From contig NZ_JARFML010000012.1 in assembly GCF_029167105.1 (NCBI RefSeq), positions 1-64,000 on the forward strand: a stretch of 64,000 bases of DNA. Direction: 5' to 3'. Made by a program: the position numbers and the translations under genes. Of the stretch, positions 1 to 8,800 are shown one piece after another. This DNA comes from Bradyrhizobium yuanmingense. Its GTDB lineage: Bacteria > Pseudomonadota > Alphaproteobacteria > Rhizobiales > Xanthobacteraceae. The notes below the pieces were generated by a model. The model did no database searches. It was given only the letters and a program-made list of their open reading frames with translations, and had not been told where the DNA came from. Each line of letters opens with the position of its first letter. Position 1 is the first letter of the stretch.

Positions 1-183
1 CCCCCAATCCCGCTCCCCACCTAACCCATTGATCTTGCAACCCCCGTCTACTGTGCATGGGGTTGTTTTCACGGGTTTTGATCTGCCCGCGTGCAATTTG
101 ACGCCGCAGACAGCGCCGATTACGTTCCGCGAAACATGAAAGCTCGCGGCCTTTGTGCCAAGCGAAAATTCCACGGGGAAGAA
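1..183. other. Leader region upstream of the acyl-CoA synthetase
   Basis: No gene recognised. The stretch around 50-85 has a G/T-rich run (ATGGGGTTGTTTTC) that could be promoter or repeat material, but I cannot assign boxes. An in-frame GTG at 91 and ATG at 136 extend the downstream reading frame, but neither has a convincing ribosome-binding site. Confidence 0.3.
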
Positions 184-1797
184 ATGACCGGCGACACCGC
201 AGCCACCATCTCGAAAGCGCGCGAGCATTCCATCGGCGATCTGCTGCGCCGCTCCGCAGGCCGCGAGCCGAACAAGCTCGCGGTGAGCTGCGGCGATGTC
301 AGCTGGAGCTTTGCCGAGATGGACGCGATCTGCAACCGGCTCGGCCGCGGCCTGCTCGGGCTCGGCGTCGGCAAGGGCGACCGCCTCGCCGTGCTCTCGC
401 GCAATTCGCACGCCTTTGCTGCGCTACGCTTCGCGGCGGCGCGGATCGGCGCGGTGCTGGTGCCGATCAACTTCATGCTCAATCCCGACGAGATCAATTT
501 CATCCTGAAGAGCTCCGGCGCAAAGCTGCTCGCGACCGGACCCGATTTCGTCGGGCCCGCACGCGCGGCGAGTGCGAAGGATTGCGCGGTCGAGAAGATG
601 ATCTGGCTGCCGGGCGAGGATCCGGCCGCGCCGCCTGCCGACCTCACCACGTTCGACGATCTCCTGGATGCCGACGGCTCGTTCATGGACGCCTCGGTCG
701 ATAGCCGCGATCTCGCGCAGATCGTCTACACCTCGGGCACGGAATCGCTACCCAAGGGCGCGATGCTGACCCATGAAGCCGTGATGTGGCAGTATGTCAG
801 CTGCATCATCGATGGCGGCATGAGCGTGGAGGACAAGTTCCTGCACGCCCTGCCGCTGTATCATTGCGCCCAGCTGGATGTGTTCCTGGGTCCGCAAATC
901 TATCTCGGCGCCTCCGGCGTCATCACGGGCAAGCCGACCGCCGACAACATCCTGGCGCTGATCCAGGCGCACAGGATCACCTCGTTCTTCGCGCCGCCGA
1001 CGATCTGGATCGCGATGCTGCGCTCGCCGAACTTCGACAAGACCGATCTGTCGACGTTGCAGAAGGGCTATTACGGCGCCTCGATCATGCCGGTGGAGGT
1101 GTTGCTCGAACTCCAGCGCCGCCTGCCCGCCGTCAAGTTCTGGAATTTCTACGGCCAGACCGAGATCGCGCCGCTCGCGACGGTGTTGCGGCCGGAGGAT
1201 CAGCTCCGCAAGGCCGGCTCCGCCGGCAAGCCCGTGCTCAATGTCGAGACGCGCGTCGTCAACACGGCGATGGAGGACGTCAAGGTCGGCGAAGTCGGCG
1301 AGATCGTGCATCGCTCGCCGCATCTGCTCTCCGGCTATTACAACGATCCGGTCAAGACCGCGGCGGCATTTGCCGGCGGCTGGTTTCATTCCGGCGATCT
1401 CGCCACGGTCGACGGGGAGGGCCACATCACCGTGGTCGACCGCGTCAAGGACATGATCAAGACCGGCGGCGAGAACGTCGCCAGCCGCGAAGTCGAGGAG
1501 ATGGTCTATCGCATTCCAGAGGTCTCGGAGGTCGCGGTTGTCGGGTTGCCCGATCCGCGCTGGATCGAGGCGGTGACCGCCATCGTCGTGGTCAAAACCG
1601 GAGCAAAGCTCGACGAAGACACCGTCATCAAGCATTGTGCCGGCCAGATGGCCCATTTCAAGGTGCCCAAGCGCGTGATCTTCGTGGACGCCCTACCGAA
1701 GAATCCGAGCGGCAAGCTGCTCAAGCGCGAGCTGCGCCAGCGCTTCGTCGGTGGTGAGACGCTCGACAAGGCGGTACAGAAGAGCTTTGGGACGTAG
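184..1797 (+). CDS. AMP-dependent acyl-CoA synthetase/ligase
   Basis: 537-residue ANL-superfamily enzyme that should activate a carboxylic acid (fatty or aromatic) to its CoA thioester through an acyl-adenylate in the cytosol. The P-loop-like motif YTSGTESLPKG lies near residue 180; it deviates from the usual TSGTTGxPKG at TES. Further on are YGQTE (A5-type motif), the hinge region with GWFHSGDLA and DRVKDMIKTGGENV, and the C-terminal catalytic lysine in NPSGKLLKRELR. The ATG at 184 is chosen because GGGGAAG precedes it by a few bases; in-frame starts at 91 and 136 would add up to 31 residues that do not look like family sequence. Substrate cannot be read from sequence. It is followed by a convergent AraC regulator gene. 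Confidence 0.9.
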   Translation: MTGDTAATISKAREHSIGDLLRRSAGREPNKLAVSCGDVSWSFAEMDAICNRLGRGLLGLGVGKGDRLAVLSRNSHAFAALRFAAARIGAVLVPINFMLNPDEINFILKSSGAKLLATGPDFVGPARAASAKDCAVEKMIWLPGEDPAAPPADLTTFDDLLDADGSFMDASVDSRDLAQIVYTSGTESLPKGAMLTHEAVMWQYVSCIIDGGMSVEDKFLHALPLYHCAQLDVFLGPQIYLGASGVITGKPTADNILALIQAHRITSFFAPPTIWIAMLRSPNFDKTDLSTLQKGYYGASIMPVEVLLELQRRLPAVKFWNFYGQTEIAPLATVLRPEDQLRKAGSAGKPVLNVETRVVNTAMEDVKVGEVGEIVHRSPHLLSGYYNDPVKTAAAFAGGWFHSGDLATVDGEGHITVVDRVKDMIKTGGENVASREVEEMVYRIPEVSEVAVVGLPDPRWIEAVTAIVVVKTGAKLDEDTVIKHCAGQMAHFKVPKRVIFVDALPKNPSGKLLKRELRQRFVGGETLDKAVQKSFGT

Positions 1798-1832
1798 CAG
1801 GCGACGTTCCGGCGCCGTCGCGGCGAACCCGG

Positions 1833-2783
1833 CTATTCGGCGGCGCCAGCCAACTTCCTGACATCGTCGGGCGTCGCTCCGAAACGCCGGCGAAACGCGC
1901 GATGGAAGTAGGAGACGTCGTGGAATCCCGCGAGGTGCGCGATCTCGATGATCTTGCGGCTGCGCATGGCAGGATTTCGCAGCAGCCGCTCGGCGCGCAG
2001 CAGGCGTTGTTCGAGCACGAAGCCGCTATAGGTGATGCCGGCCTTCTCGAACAATAACTGGATCGTGCGCGCGCTGATGCGGTGCGTGGCTGCAAGGTCG
2101 GACAGCGACAGTGCGGCGCTGTCCAGCTGCGCCAGGATGTCGGCCTTGAGGGCTTCGAAGCGCGCCGCCGCGAGGCCGCGCAATTGCGCCTCTTCGGCGG
2201 CATCGCCGCGTGCGCCGAGCATCAGGACGGCGAGATCGAACAGGTGCTGCGAGACCGCATCAAGCTCCGCCGGCGCGAGCTTGTCCGCGTGCGCGTGCGC
2301 GAGGTCGTAGTACCGCAGGAACATCGATGTGATCGGGTTGGCGCCGGAGATCGACCGCGCGATCAGGTCCTCGGCATTCGGGCAGGCGCGCAGCAGGGCT
2401 TTTCGCGGCAGCAGCGCGGTCTGGAAATTACCATACGCCAGTTGCGTGATTTGGGCCCCCTTGATCGAGGGATCGCCGATCGTGATGTCGCCGGCGGCGA
2501 CCTCCAGCGGGCGTTTCCCCATGGCCCCACGCAATGCCGAATTGGGCGACATCGTGATCACCAACTCGTCGTTCGTTCCCAATGACACGAAGGACATCGG
2601 CGTGCCGAACGAGGCCGAGAGTCTGAGGCGGGGAAGAATGGCAGGCGCAATGGTTCGGTGAACGCGCCCTTCACCAACCGGCACGAAATCGACGTTCGCC
2701 ACCTGACGGCAAAACTGCTCGCGCCATTGCTCATAGGCCGCACCGTTCGGATCGCCATCGAATGAGAGCTGCGGCTGGGTCAT
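1833..2783 (-). CDS. AraC-family transcriptional regulator
   Basis: 316-residue protein with a C-terminal double helix-turn-helix of the AraC/XylS type: the first helix pair is near LSDLAATHRISARTIQLLFE and the second is the classic IAHLAGFHDVSYFHRAFRRRFGATP signature with PDDVR. The N-terminal 200 residues resemble the AraC_binding_2 sensor domain found in regulators of aromatic and alkane genes. The gene lies tail to tail with the acyl-CoA synthetase, 35 bp away, and upstream of an MFS transporter on the same strand. Regulation of either neighbour is plausible but not shown; I see no clear operator. The start has no strong Shine-Dalgarno. Confidence 0.9.
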   Translation of the reverse strand: MTQPQLSFDGDPNGAAYEQWREQFCRQVANVDFVPVGEGRVHRTIAPAILPRLRLSASFGTPMSFVSLGTNDELVITMSPNSALRGAMGKRPLEVAAGDITIGDPSIKGAQITQLAYGNFQTALLPRKALLRACPNAEDLIARSISGANPITSMFLRYYDLAHAHADKLAPAELDAVSQHLFDLAVLMLGARGDAAEEAQLRGLAAARFEALKADILAQLDSAALSLSDLAATHRISARTIQLLFEKAGITYSGFVLEQRLLRAERLLRNPAMRSRKIIEIAHLAGFHDVSYFHRAFRRRFGATPDDVRKLAGAAE

Positions 2784-2986
2784 CGATCGCCGGAACGCCT
2801 ATTGCCGATTCATTGCGGTCCGCACTTTCGTCGGCGCGCCGGGGATGCGGCAACTGGAAAAGCGCCGGATTGCGCGAAAAACCACTCGCACCTACGCGCT
2901 AAGCCAGCGACCAGGTGCCGCAGCCTGCTATTTGCGCAGATCGAAGGCGGGCACGTTGCGTCGCGACCGCCATGCGCCGGTGAGCC

Positions 2987-4186
2987 TCAATACTTCTTCA
3001 CCGCTGCACTGAAGGCCAGCCAGAGCGCGATTGACGCCAGGCCAAAGCCGCCGAGCAGCAGGAAGGTCGGCCCATAGCCGATCCATTGCGCGATCCAGCC
3101 GCCAAGGGCCGGGCTGAGGCTCGCGCCGACGCCTTGCACGGTGATCACGGCGCCCTGGCCGAGATTGATGCGGCCGGTGCCGTTGAGCGAGCGTGCCACC
3201 ATGCCGGGGACGGCGACCGTTTGCAGTCCGGTGCCGATGCCGTCGAGCACCTGCATCGGCACGACGCCCCACCATCCCGTGACGAAGAAGGCGAGCACGC
3301 CGCGGATCGGCAAGAACATGAAAGACACCAGGATGATCGGCCAGTAGTTGCGTTTGCTCGCCGCCTTCATCGCGATCAGCGAGGTCACGACCATCACGCC
3401 CTGCGCGATCACCACGGTGGTTGCGACGAAGCTCGGGCCGTTGGCCTGTCCCTCGGCGACCGCGGCAAGTCCGTACAGCGGCACGATCGCGGCATTGCCG
3501 AGGTGGAACAGCGCGAGAGCGAGAGCCAGCACGAGCAGCGCCTTGTGCTTCAGCAGCATCGTCATCGCATCCGGCGGCGCCTTGGAATCGTCTTCCTTGC
3601 TGCCGCGCGCGGCGCGGTCGTCGATCGCCTTGGCGGGAATCATCAGCACGCAGGCGATCGCGATGGCGCCGAACACGGCTGCCAGCGCGAACACGGCAAA
3701 GTAGCCGTACTTGTAGCCGAGATAGCCTGAGAGCCCGGCGCCGACCATGTTGCCGGCGTGGTTGAAGGCCTGGTTGCGGCCGTTGAGCGCATTGAAGCCC
3801 TTCTGCTTGGCGATGCCGAGCGTGATGCCCGTGACCGCCGGCACGATCGCGGCGCTCGCCAGCGATTGCGCGACTTGCGAGAACGTCACCGCCCAGAAGT
3901 CTTGCGAGATCAGGATGATTGCGGACGCCGAGACGACGCAGATGCCGGGAATGACCACCCACAGCCGCTTGTTGCGGCTGGAATCGATGAAGCCGCCGAT
4001 CGGAGTCGTGACCAGCATGCCCGCGACGTTGCCGATCGTCATTGCCGTGCCGATCAGGCCGGTCGCCCAGCCGCGTTCCTGAAGGAAGACCCCGACGAAC
4101 GGCCCGATGCCCGACTGCATGTCGGCCATGAAAAAATTGAGCGCGAACAGGGGCCAGATGCGAGACGTTGAAGGGCGCGATGTCAT
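2987..4186 (-). CDS. MFS transporter
   Basis: 399-residue integral membrane protein with about twelve hydrophobic segments and two halves joined by a charged central loop (SKEDDSKAPPDA, around residue 200). The first half carries a start typical of major facilitator proteins (FALNFFMADMQSGIGPFVGVFLQERGW) and the GxxxDxxR-like loop GGFIDSSRNKR between helices 2 and 3, so proton-coupled export or uptake of a small molecule is expected. Substrate is unknown. It is monocistronic on the minus strand between the AraC regulator and a divergent MBL-fold gene. A 200-bp gap separates its stop from the AraC start. Confidence 0.9.
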   Translation of the reverse strand: MTSRPSTSRIWPLFALNFFMADMQSGIGPFVGVFLQERGWATGLIGTAMTIGNVAGMLVTTPIGGFIDSSRNKRLWVVIPGICVVSASAIILISQDFWAVTFSQVAQSLASAAIVPAVTGITLGIAKQKGFNALNGRNQAFNHAGNMVGAGLSGYLGYKYGYFAVFALAAVFGAIAIACVLMIPAKAIDDRAARGSKEDDSKAPPDAMTMLLKHKALLVLALALALFHLGNAAIVPLYGLAAVAEGQANGPSFVATTVVIAQGVMVVTSLIAMKAASKRNYWPIILVSFMFLPIRGVLAFFVTGWWGVVPMQVLDGIGTGLQTVAVPGMVARSLNGTGRINLGQGAVITVQGVGASLSPALGGWIAQWIGYGPTFLLLGGFGLASIALWLAFSAAVKKY

Positions 4187-4361
4187 CGAGACGCTGAACT
4201 TGATGCTGCCGATCGAATAGGATCTCGCATGAGGCGGGCGCTGCGGTGCCCGGGCGGACCAGAACTTAACCTGCTCTCATGGCGTTGGTTCCGGTTGCTC
4301 TTGCGATCCGGCGGCTGCGACGTCATGTCTTGCAAGAATGGACTCACGATGGATCACCGCA

Positions 4362-5165
4362 ATGGCCCTCTGGACCTGCGCAACCTGCGGCGCTCAATTC
4401 CCGGATAGCGGAAATCCCCCTGCGGCCTGTCCGATCTGCGAGGACGAGCGCCAGTTCGTCGGCTGGGACGGTCAAGCCTTCCTCACGCGCGAGGAGCTCG
4501 CGCGCAAGCACCGACTGGTGGGGCGCGACGATCTCGGCTTGACCGGGATCGGCATGGAGCCGAGCTTTGCCATCGGGCAGCGTGCGCTGCTGGTGCCTGA
4601 CGGCGACGGCTGCGTGATGTGGGATTGCATTCCGCTCGCGACCGACGAGGCCATCCAGCATGTCGCAGCACTCGGCGGCCTCAAGGCTATCGCGATCTCG
4701 CATCCGCATTATTATGGCGCGGCCGCCGACTGGAGCGACAGGTTCGGCGGCGTGCCGGTCTATCTGCACGCCGACGATCGCGCCTTCGTCACGCGGCCTC
4801 ATCCGGCGATCGTGCACTGGACCGGCGAAAGCCGTCGCCTCTCCGACGACGTGCTGCTGCTGCGCACCGGCGGCCACTTCGCCGGCGCCACCGTGCTGCA
4901 TTATGCGCGTGGTGCGGACGGCAAGGGCGCGCTGCTCACGGGAGATATCGCGCAGGTGACGATGGACCGGCGCTTCGTCAGCTTCATGTATTCCTATCCT
5001 AACTACGTGCCGCTCAACGCCGCCGCGGTGCGTCGGATTGCGTCAACCGTCGAGCCGCTCGCCTTCGACCGGATCTATGGCGCCTGGTGGGGCCGCAACA
5101 TCGCCAGCGGTGCCAAGGCGGCGTTTGCTGCGTCGGTCGCGCGCTATCTCGCGGCCATCGCCTGA
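4362..5165 (+). CDS. MBL-fold hydrolase with N-terminal zinc-ribbon/rubredoxin-like segment
   Basis: 267 residues. The N-terminus has two CxxC knuckles (CATC and CPIC, residues about 5-27) like a rubredoxin or zinc ribbon; the rest has the metallo-beta-lactamase fold. The usual HxHxDH metal motif appears as SHPHYYG, so the aspartate and second histidine of site two are not present, while GGHFAGATV and LLTGD keep the later His and Asp positions. It is probably a cytosolic hydrolase of a divergent subfamily with an altered metal site; substrate unknown. The ATG at 4362 is preferred over 4338 because the cysteine knuckle begins right after it. Divergent from the MFS gene. Confidence 0.8.
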   Translation: MALWTCATCGAQFPDSGNPPAACPICEDERQFVGWDGQAFLTREELARKHRLVGRDDLGLTGIGMEPSFAIGQRALLVPDGDGCVMWDCIPLATDEAIQHVAALGGLKAIAISHPHYYGAAADWSDRFGGVPVYLHADDRAFVTRPHPAIVHWTGESRRLSDDVLLLRTGGHFAGATVLHYARGADGKGALLTGDIAQVTMDRRFVSFMYSYPNYVPLNAAAVRRIASTVEPLAFDRIYGAWWGRNIASGAKAAFAASVARYLAAIA

Positions 5166-5207
5166 CCCGCGTTGCGGATCGGATTTATCTTGCCGGCCCG
5201 GAATAAC

Positions 5208-5222
5208 TGTACTAAAAGTACA
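5208..5222. promoter_or_regulatory. Perfect inverted repeat TGTACT-AAA-AGTACA, likely operator
   Basis: A 15-bp inverted repeat with 6-bp arms sits in the 146-bp gap upstream of the hydrolase-desaturase gene pair, followed immediately by an AT-rich CATTATAAAG that could be a -10 region. The size and symmetry suit a dimeric TetR- or MarR-type repressor. No such regulator is adjacent. Confidence 0.45.
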
Positions 5223-5311
5223 TTATAAAGCAAGCGACGCATCCGGCGAAATCCGGCATGATCGATGCATCGCGGACGCCGGGAAGGCCTCCGTGAGTGG
5301 GAGCTGAGTGC

Positions 5312-6328
5312 ATGACGGCGCAGCGCGATGGCGAGATCTTCGAGGCCGGCGACGTGGCGCTCCAATCCGGGTCCGTGTTTCCCGCGCTGAAGCTCGCCTA
5401 CAAGACCTACGGCACGCTGAGCCCGGACAAAGACAACGTCATCCTCTATCCGACCTCGTTCAGTGCCCAGCACACCGACATTGAATGGCTGATCGGTCCC
5501 GACGGCGTACTCGATCCCAACAGTTACTTCATCATCATCCCGAACCTGTTCGGCAACGGCCTGTCGTCTTCGCCCTCGAACACGCCCGCGTCCTTCCCCG
5601 AGGTGAGTTATCACGATGCCATCGCGGTCCAGCACCGGCTGCTCACCGAACGCTTCGGCATCTCGAAGCTTGCGCTGGTCTATGGCTGGTCGATGGGCGG
5701 CATGCAGGCCTATCACTGGTCGGCGCTGCATCCCGACATGGTCGAGCGCGCCGCGGTCGTCTGCGGCAGCGCCCGCTGCGCACCCTACAACTCCGTCTTC
5801 CTCGAAAGCGTGAAGGCCGCGCTCACGGCCGATCCCGCCTTCCGCGATGGCCGTTTCCACGAAAAACCCGTCGCCGGCTACCGCGCCATGGGACGCGTCT
5901 ATGCCGGCTGGGCGATGTCGCATGGCTTCTATCGCGACGAGCTCTGGCGCGAGGCCGGCGACACTTCACTCGAGGATTACCTCGTCCGCGCCTGGGATGC
6001 GACCTTCGCGCGGCGCGATGCCAACGATCTCCTGGCGCAGATCGGCATCTGGCAGCGTGGCGACGTCAGTCGATGTGCGGCATTCGCCGGCGATCTCGAT
6101 CGCGCCCTGGCGGCGATCAAGGCACACATGCTGCTGATGCCGGGCGCGACCGACCGTTATTTCGACGTGCACGACAACGAGGACGAGCTCGGCAAGCTCG
6201 TCAACGCGAGATCGGCGGTGCTGCATCCGATCCCGTCGCTGCATGGCCATCGCGCCGGCAACCCCATCAACAACCCGCGCGACCAGGCCTTCATCAAGGC
6301 GGAGGTCGCAGCGCTTCTCCGCAAGTAG
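5312..6328 (+). CDS. Alpha/beta hydrolase of the MetX (homoserine O-acetyltransferase-like) family
   Basis: 338 residues. The nucleophile elbow GWSMGGMQ (residues about 125-132) is the signature of the MetX/homoserine acyltransferase branch. The acid is probably in GATDRYFDV and the histidine in SLHGHRAGNP near the C-terminus, completing a Ser-Asp-His triad. Family members either acylate homoserine or hydrolyse other esters; this one lacks methionine-gene context, so the generic call is safer. ATG at 5312 follows GTGGGAGCTGAGTGC with a GGAG site; an upstream in-frame GTG at 5297 is less likely. The stop is 15 bp before the desaturase gene, so the two are probably co-transcribed. Confidence 0.8.
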   Translation: MTAQRDGEIFEAGDVALQSGSVFPALKLAYKTYGTLSPDKDNVILYPTSFSAQHTDIEWLIGPDGVLDPNSYFIIIPNLFGNGLSSSPSNTPASFPEVSYHDAIAVQHRLLTERFGISKLALVYGWSMGGMQAYHWSALHPDMVERAAVVCGSARCAPYNSVFLESVKAALTADPAFRDGRFHEKPVAGYRAMGRVYAGWAMSHGFYRDELWREAGDTSLEDYLVRAWDATFARRDANDLLAQIGIWQRGDVSRCAAFAGDLDRALAAIKAHMLLMPGATDRYFDVHDNEDELGKLVNARSAVLHPIPSLHGHRAGNPINNPRDQAFIKAEVAALLRK

Positions 6329-6343
6329 GGCAGGCAACCGATC

Positions 6344-7291
6344 ATGAGCGACGCAACCGTTCCAGATACCGGCCATCGCCTGAAGCCGCTGACGCCGGCC
6401 ATGCTGCGCGAATTGTCGGCTCGCTCCGACCTCAGGGGAGCGGCGCAGAGCCTCGGCCATTACGCCGTGATTGTGCTGATGGGCGCGCTGATCTGGAAGG
6501 TTTCGTCGAGCTGGGGCGCGCTCTGGGCGCTGCCGCTGATGGTGGTGCAGGGCTATGTCGTCGCCTTCCTGTTCATGGCGGTGCACGAGACCGCGCACAA
6601 GACGGCGTTCAGGAGCCGGGGCCTCAATCTCGGCGTCGGCTATCTCTCGGGGTTCATCATCGGGCTGCCTTACGAATATTACTGTCTGTTTCACTGGGAC
6701 CATCATCGCTATACGCAGGACCCGGAAAGGGATCCCGAGCTGATCGTTGGCGTGAAGCCGACGTCCGACACCCAGCTTGCGCTCGCCTATAGCGGCCTGC
6801 TCCAGGTTGCCGGCCGGCTGCGGCTGATGCTCGGCCACGCGATCACCGGCAAGGTCGTCGTGCCATGGATTCCCGAGAGCAAGCGCGCCACGATCGTAGC
6901 CGAGGCGCGCGCCTATGTCGCGCTCTACGCCCTGCTGCTCGCGCTGTCGCTGTGGTTCTCGTCAGCGCTGCTACTCTGGGTCTGGATCGTCCCGCTCGTG
7001 ATCGGGCAGTTCTTTCTGCGGCCCTATCTCTACGCCGAGCATACCGGTTGCGACCGCACCCGCAGCGCCTTTCAGAACACCCGCACGACTTACACCGGTG
7101 CGATCGTAAAATGGTTCGCGTGGAACATGCCCTATCATGTCGAGCACCACGCTTATCCCTCGATCCCCTTTCACGCCCTGCCGAAGCTGAACGCGATCGT
7201 CGACGGCGAGATCGTCCATCGCGGCCTCGGCTACATCAGAACGACGCGCGAGACCTGGGCTTGGTTTCGCCGGCAGCGGCCGGCCGGCTAG
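6344..7291 (+). CDS. Membrane fatty acid desaturase-like di-iron enzyme
   Basis: 315-residue integral membrane protein with the histidine boxes of the FA_desaturase family: HETAHK (about residue 82), HWDHHRY (about 117), and HVEHHAYP (about 268), plus YAEHTG. These bind the two irons that activate oxygen. Four or more hydrophobic helices surround the boxes. It may desaturate or hydroxylate a lipid, or a carotenoid or similar terpenoid substrate; the sequence alone does not decide. It follows the MetX-like hydrolase by 15 bp and ends in a strong hairpin. Confidence 0.85.
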   Translation: MSDATVPDTGHRLKPLTPAMLRELSARSDLRGAAQSLGHYAVIVLMGALIWKVSSSWGALWALPLMVVQGYVVAFLFMAVHETAHKTAFRSRGLNLGVGYLSGFIIGLPYEYYCLFHWDHHRYTQDPERDPELIVGVKPTSDTQLALAYSGLLQVAGRLRLMLGHAITGKVVVPWIPESKRATIVAEARAYVALYALLLALSLWFSSALLLWVWIVPLVIGQFFLRPYLYAEHTGCDRTRSAFQNTRTTYTGAIVKWFAWNMPYHVEHHAYPSIPFHALPKLNAIVDGEIVHRGLGYIRTTRETWAWFRRQRPAG

Positions 7292-7298
7292 CTCAACG

Positions 7299-7331
7299 CA
7301 AAGCTCCGGCCGCGATGCGACCGGAGCTTTG
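7299..7331. terminator. Bidirectional hairpin terminator
   Basis: Eleven-base perfect arms CAAAGCTCCGG and CCGGAGCTTTG separated by 11 bases, placed between the stops of the convergent desaturase (plus) and small His-rich protein (minus). The arm ends in TTT on either strand, so it can serve both genes, though the U-tract is short. Confidence 0.7.
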
Positions 7332-7347
7332 TCGTGAAATCGAGAAA

Positions 7348-7602
7348 TCAGTAGATCCCGTAGGCGCAGACGTTCACGACGCGCACGCGCAGGCCGTGAC
7401 GGGTCCGGACCAGGCGCTCCTGATAGCAATTGCTGACGCCGGTGTTGAGGTAGATACCGCCAAAGCCCCAGCCGGGACCCCAGTGGTGATGACCATGATG
7501 GTGATGGAAGCCGCCGGCCGAGGCCGCGGTGGGGGCGAGAGCGGCAACGCCGAGCGAGCCGGCGGCGATCAGACCAAGTGCAAGCTTACGAAACATCTTC
7601 AT
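7348..7602 (-). CDS. Small exported histidine-rich protein
   Basis: 84 residues. A signal peptide is clear: MKMFRK, a hydrophobic run through LALGLIAAGSLGVAALAP, and a cleavage site after ASA. The mature protein starts GGFHHHHGHHHW, a histidine cluster likely able to bind metal, then a Gly/Trp/Phe-rich stretch and a C-terminus with two cysteines (SNCYQ and NVCAYG) that could pair in the periplasm. Function unknown; short exported proteins of this look are common in rhizobia. The start at 7602 avoids thirteen upstream residues that would precede the signal peptide. It is monocistronic. Confidence 0.7.
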   Translation of the reverse strand: MKMFRKLALGLIAAGSLGVAALAPTAASAGGFHHHHGHHHWGPGWGFGGIYLNTGVSNCYQERLVRTRHGLRVRVVNVCAYGIY

Positions 7603-7733
7603 TCTCCATTCGGCGCTAGGGCCATTGTTGCGTCCCTGCATTTCGGTCGAGACGAGACGCGATCGCGTTCATGGCAAGCGGGAAGAATCGTGTTTCAGGA
7701 ATGTTTCGTCGGCTGCGGCAGAATATGCCGCGA

Positions 7734-8714
7734 TCAGGCTTTCTGCGCCGCGCGATACCGCGCGGTCATCGCCTGCGTCAGCTCGGCCATCTTGTCGCGG
7801 AGATCGGCAGGTTCCAGGACTTCGGCTTCCGGGCCGAGCCGCAGCAGTTCGGCCGCGGCGTGCCACGATGTCTTTCCGACCGGCACGCGCGCAATGCGCC
7901 AGCCATCTGCATCGGTTGTCTCCTCGAGCTGCGTGCGTGCCTTGACATAGGGCTGGCTGAGCGCGTCGAGCAGCTTCACGCCGAACGGTGACAGCCGGAC
8001 GATCGCGACATTGGGGTGCATCTCGCCTTCGAGCCGCAGCGTCGCGGCCTGCCAGTAGGCGGCGAGGTCGAAGCCGGCGGGACGATCGAAGCGGTCGCCG
8101 AGGGCTGTGCAGTCGAGCACGCGTGCGACGCGATAGGTACGCACGCTGCCGTCGACTTGTCCTGCGAGATACCAGCTGCCGCCCTTCAGCACGAGGCCGA
8201 GCGGCGCGACGCGGCGCTGCTTCTCGGCACGCCAGCTCTGGTACCGGATCCTGATCAAGGTCCCGCGCAGCACGGCGCCGGCGATGGTGCGCAGGTGCTT
8301 CGGGTCTTCCGCTTCACCGAACCAGCCGGGCACGTCCAGGTGGAAACGCTCCTGCATCCGCCCGGCATCCTGACGCAAATTCGGGGGCAGTGCCGCCATC
8401 AGTTTGTTTTGGGCGGCGATCATCGCAGCATCGAGCCCGAGTGCGGCGGCCGGGCCCGGCAATCCCGCCAGGAACAACGCGCCCGCCTCGCTCTGCGACA
8501 GCCCGTTCAGCCGCACGCGATAGCCGTCGAGCAGGCGATAGCCGCCTTCCGCGCCACGGTCGGCGTAAACGGGAACGCCGGACGCTGCGAGCGCGTCGAT
8601 GTCGCGATAGATCGTGCGCACCGACACTTCGCAGGCCTCCGCGAGCTCGGGCGCGGTGACCTGTCCCCTGGCCTGGAGGGTGGTGAGGATCGACAGCATC
8701 CGGCTCGCGCGCAT
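7734..8714 (-). CDS. WYL-domain HTH transcriptional regulator (YafY type), GST-linked
   Basis: 326 residues. The N-terminal winged helix-turn-helix (MLSILTTLQARGQVTAPELAE... VSVRTIYRDIDALAASGVPVYA) is the DeoR-like HTH_11, followed by YRLLDGYR and a WYL sensor domain with IRYQSWRAEKQRRVAPLGLVLKGGSWYLAG (residues about 150-190). The family usually works as a ligand-sensing repressor or activator. It is divergent from a glutathione S-transferase gene across an 86-bp gap that holds a perfect 14+14 inverted repeat, so autoregulation and control of the GST are likely. Confidence 0.9.
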   Translation of the reverse strand: MRASRMLSILTTLQARGQVTAPELAEACEVSVRTIYRDIDALAASGVPVYADRGAEGGYRLLDGYRVRLNGLSQSEAGALFLAGLPGPAAALGLDAAMIAAQNKLMAALPPNLRQDAGRMQERFHLDVPGWFGEAEDPKHLRTIAGAVLRGTLIRIRYQSWRAEKQRRVAPLGLVLKGGSWYLAGQVDGSVRTYRVARVLDCTALGDRFDRPAGFDLAAYWQAATLRLEGEMHPNVAIVRLSPFGVKLLDALSQPYVKARTQLEETTDADGWRIARVPVGKTSWHAAAELLRLGPEAEVLEPADLRDKMAELTQAMTARYRAAQKA

Positions 8715-8723
8715 GATCCCTTA

Positions 8724-8756
8724 GACCATACCTGACACAAGATGTCAGGTATGGTC
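8724..8756. promoter_or_regulatory. Operator: perfect 14-bp inverted repeat between WYL regulator and GST
   Basis: Arms GACCATACCTGACA and TGTCAGGTATGGTC flank a 5-bp spacer (CAAGA). The site starts 10 bp from the regulator start codon and ends 44 bp before the GST start, so it overlaps both likely promoters. The inner TGACA/TGTCA half-sites resemble those in the second WYL-GST locus of this window. Confidence 0.75.
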
Positions 8757-8800
8757 CGCTACAAGCGGCGCCATCGCCAGCCGGCCAGATGGAGACTGCC

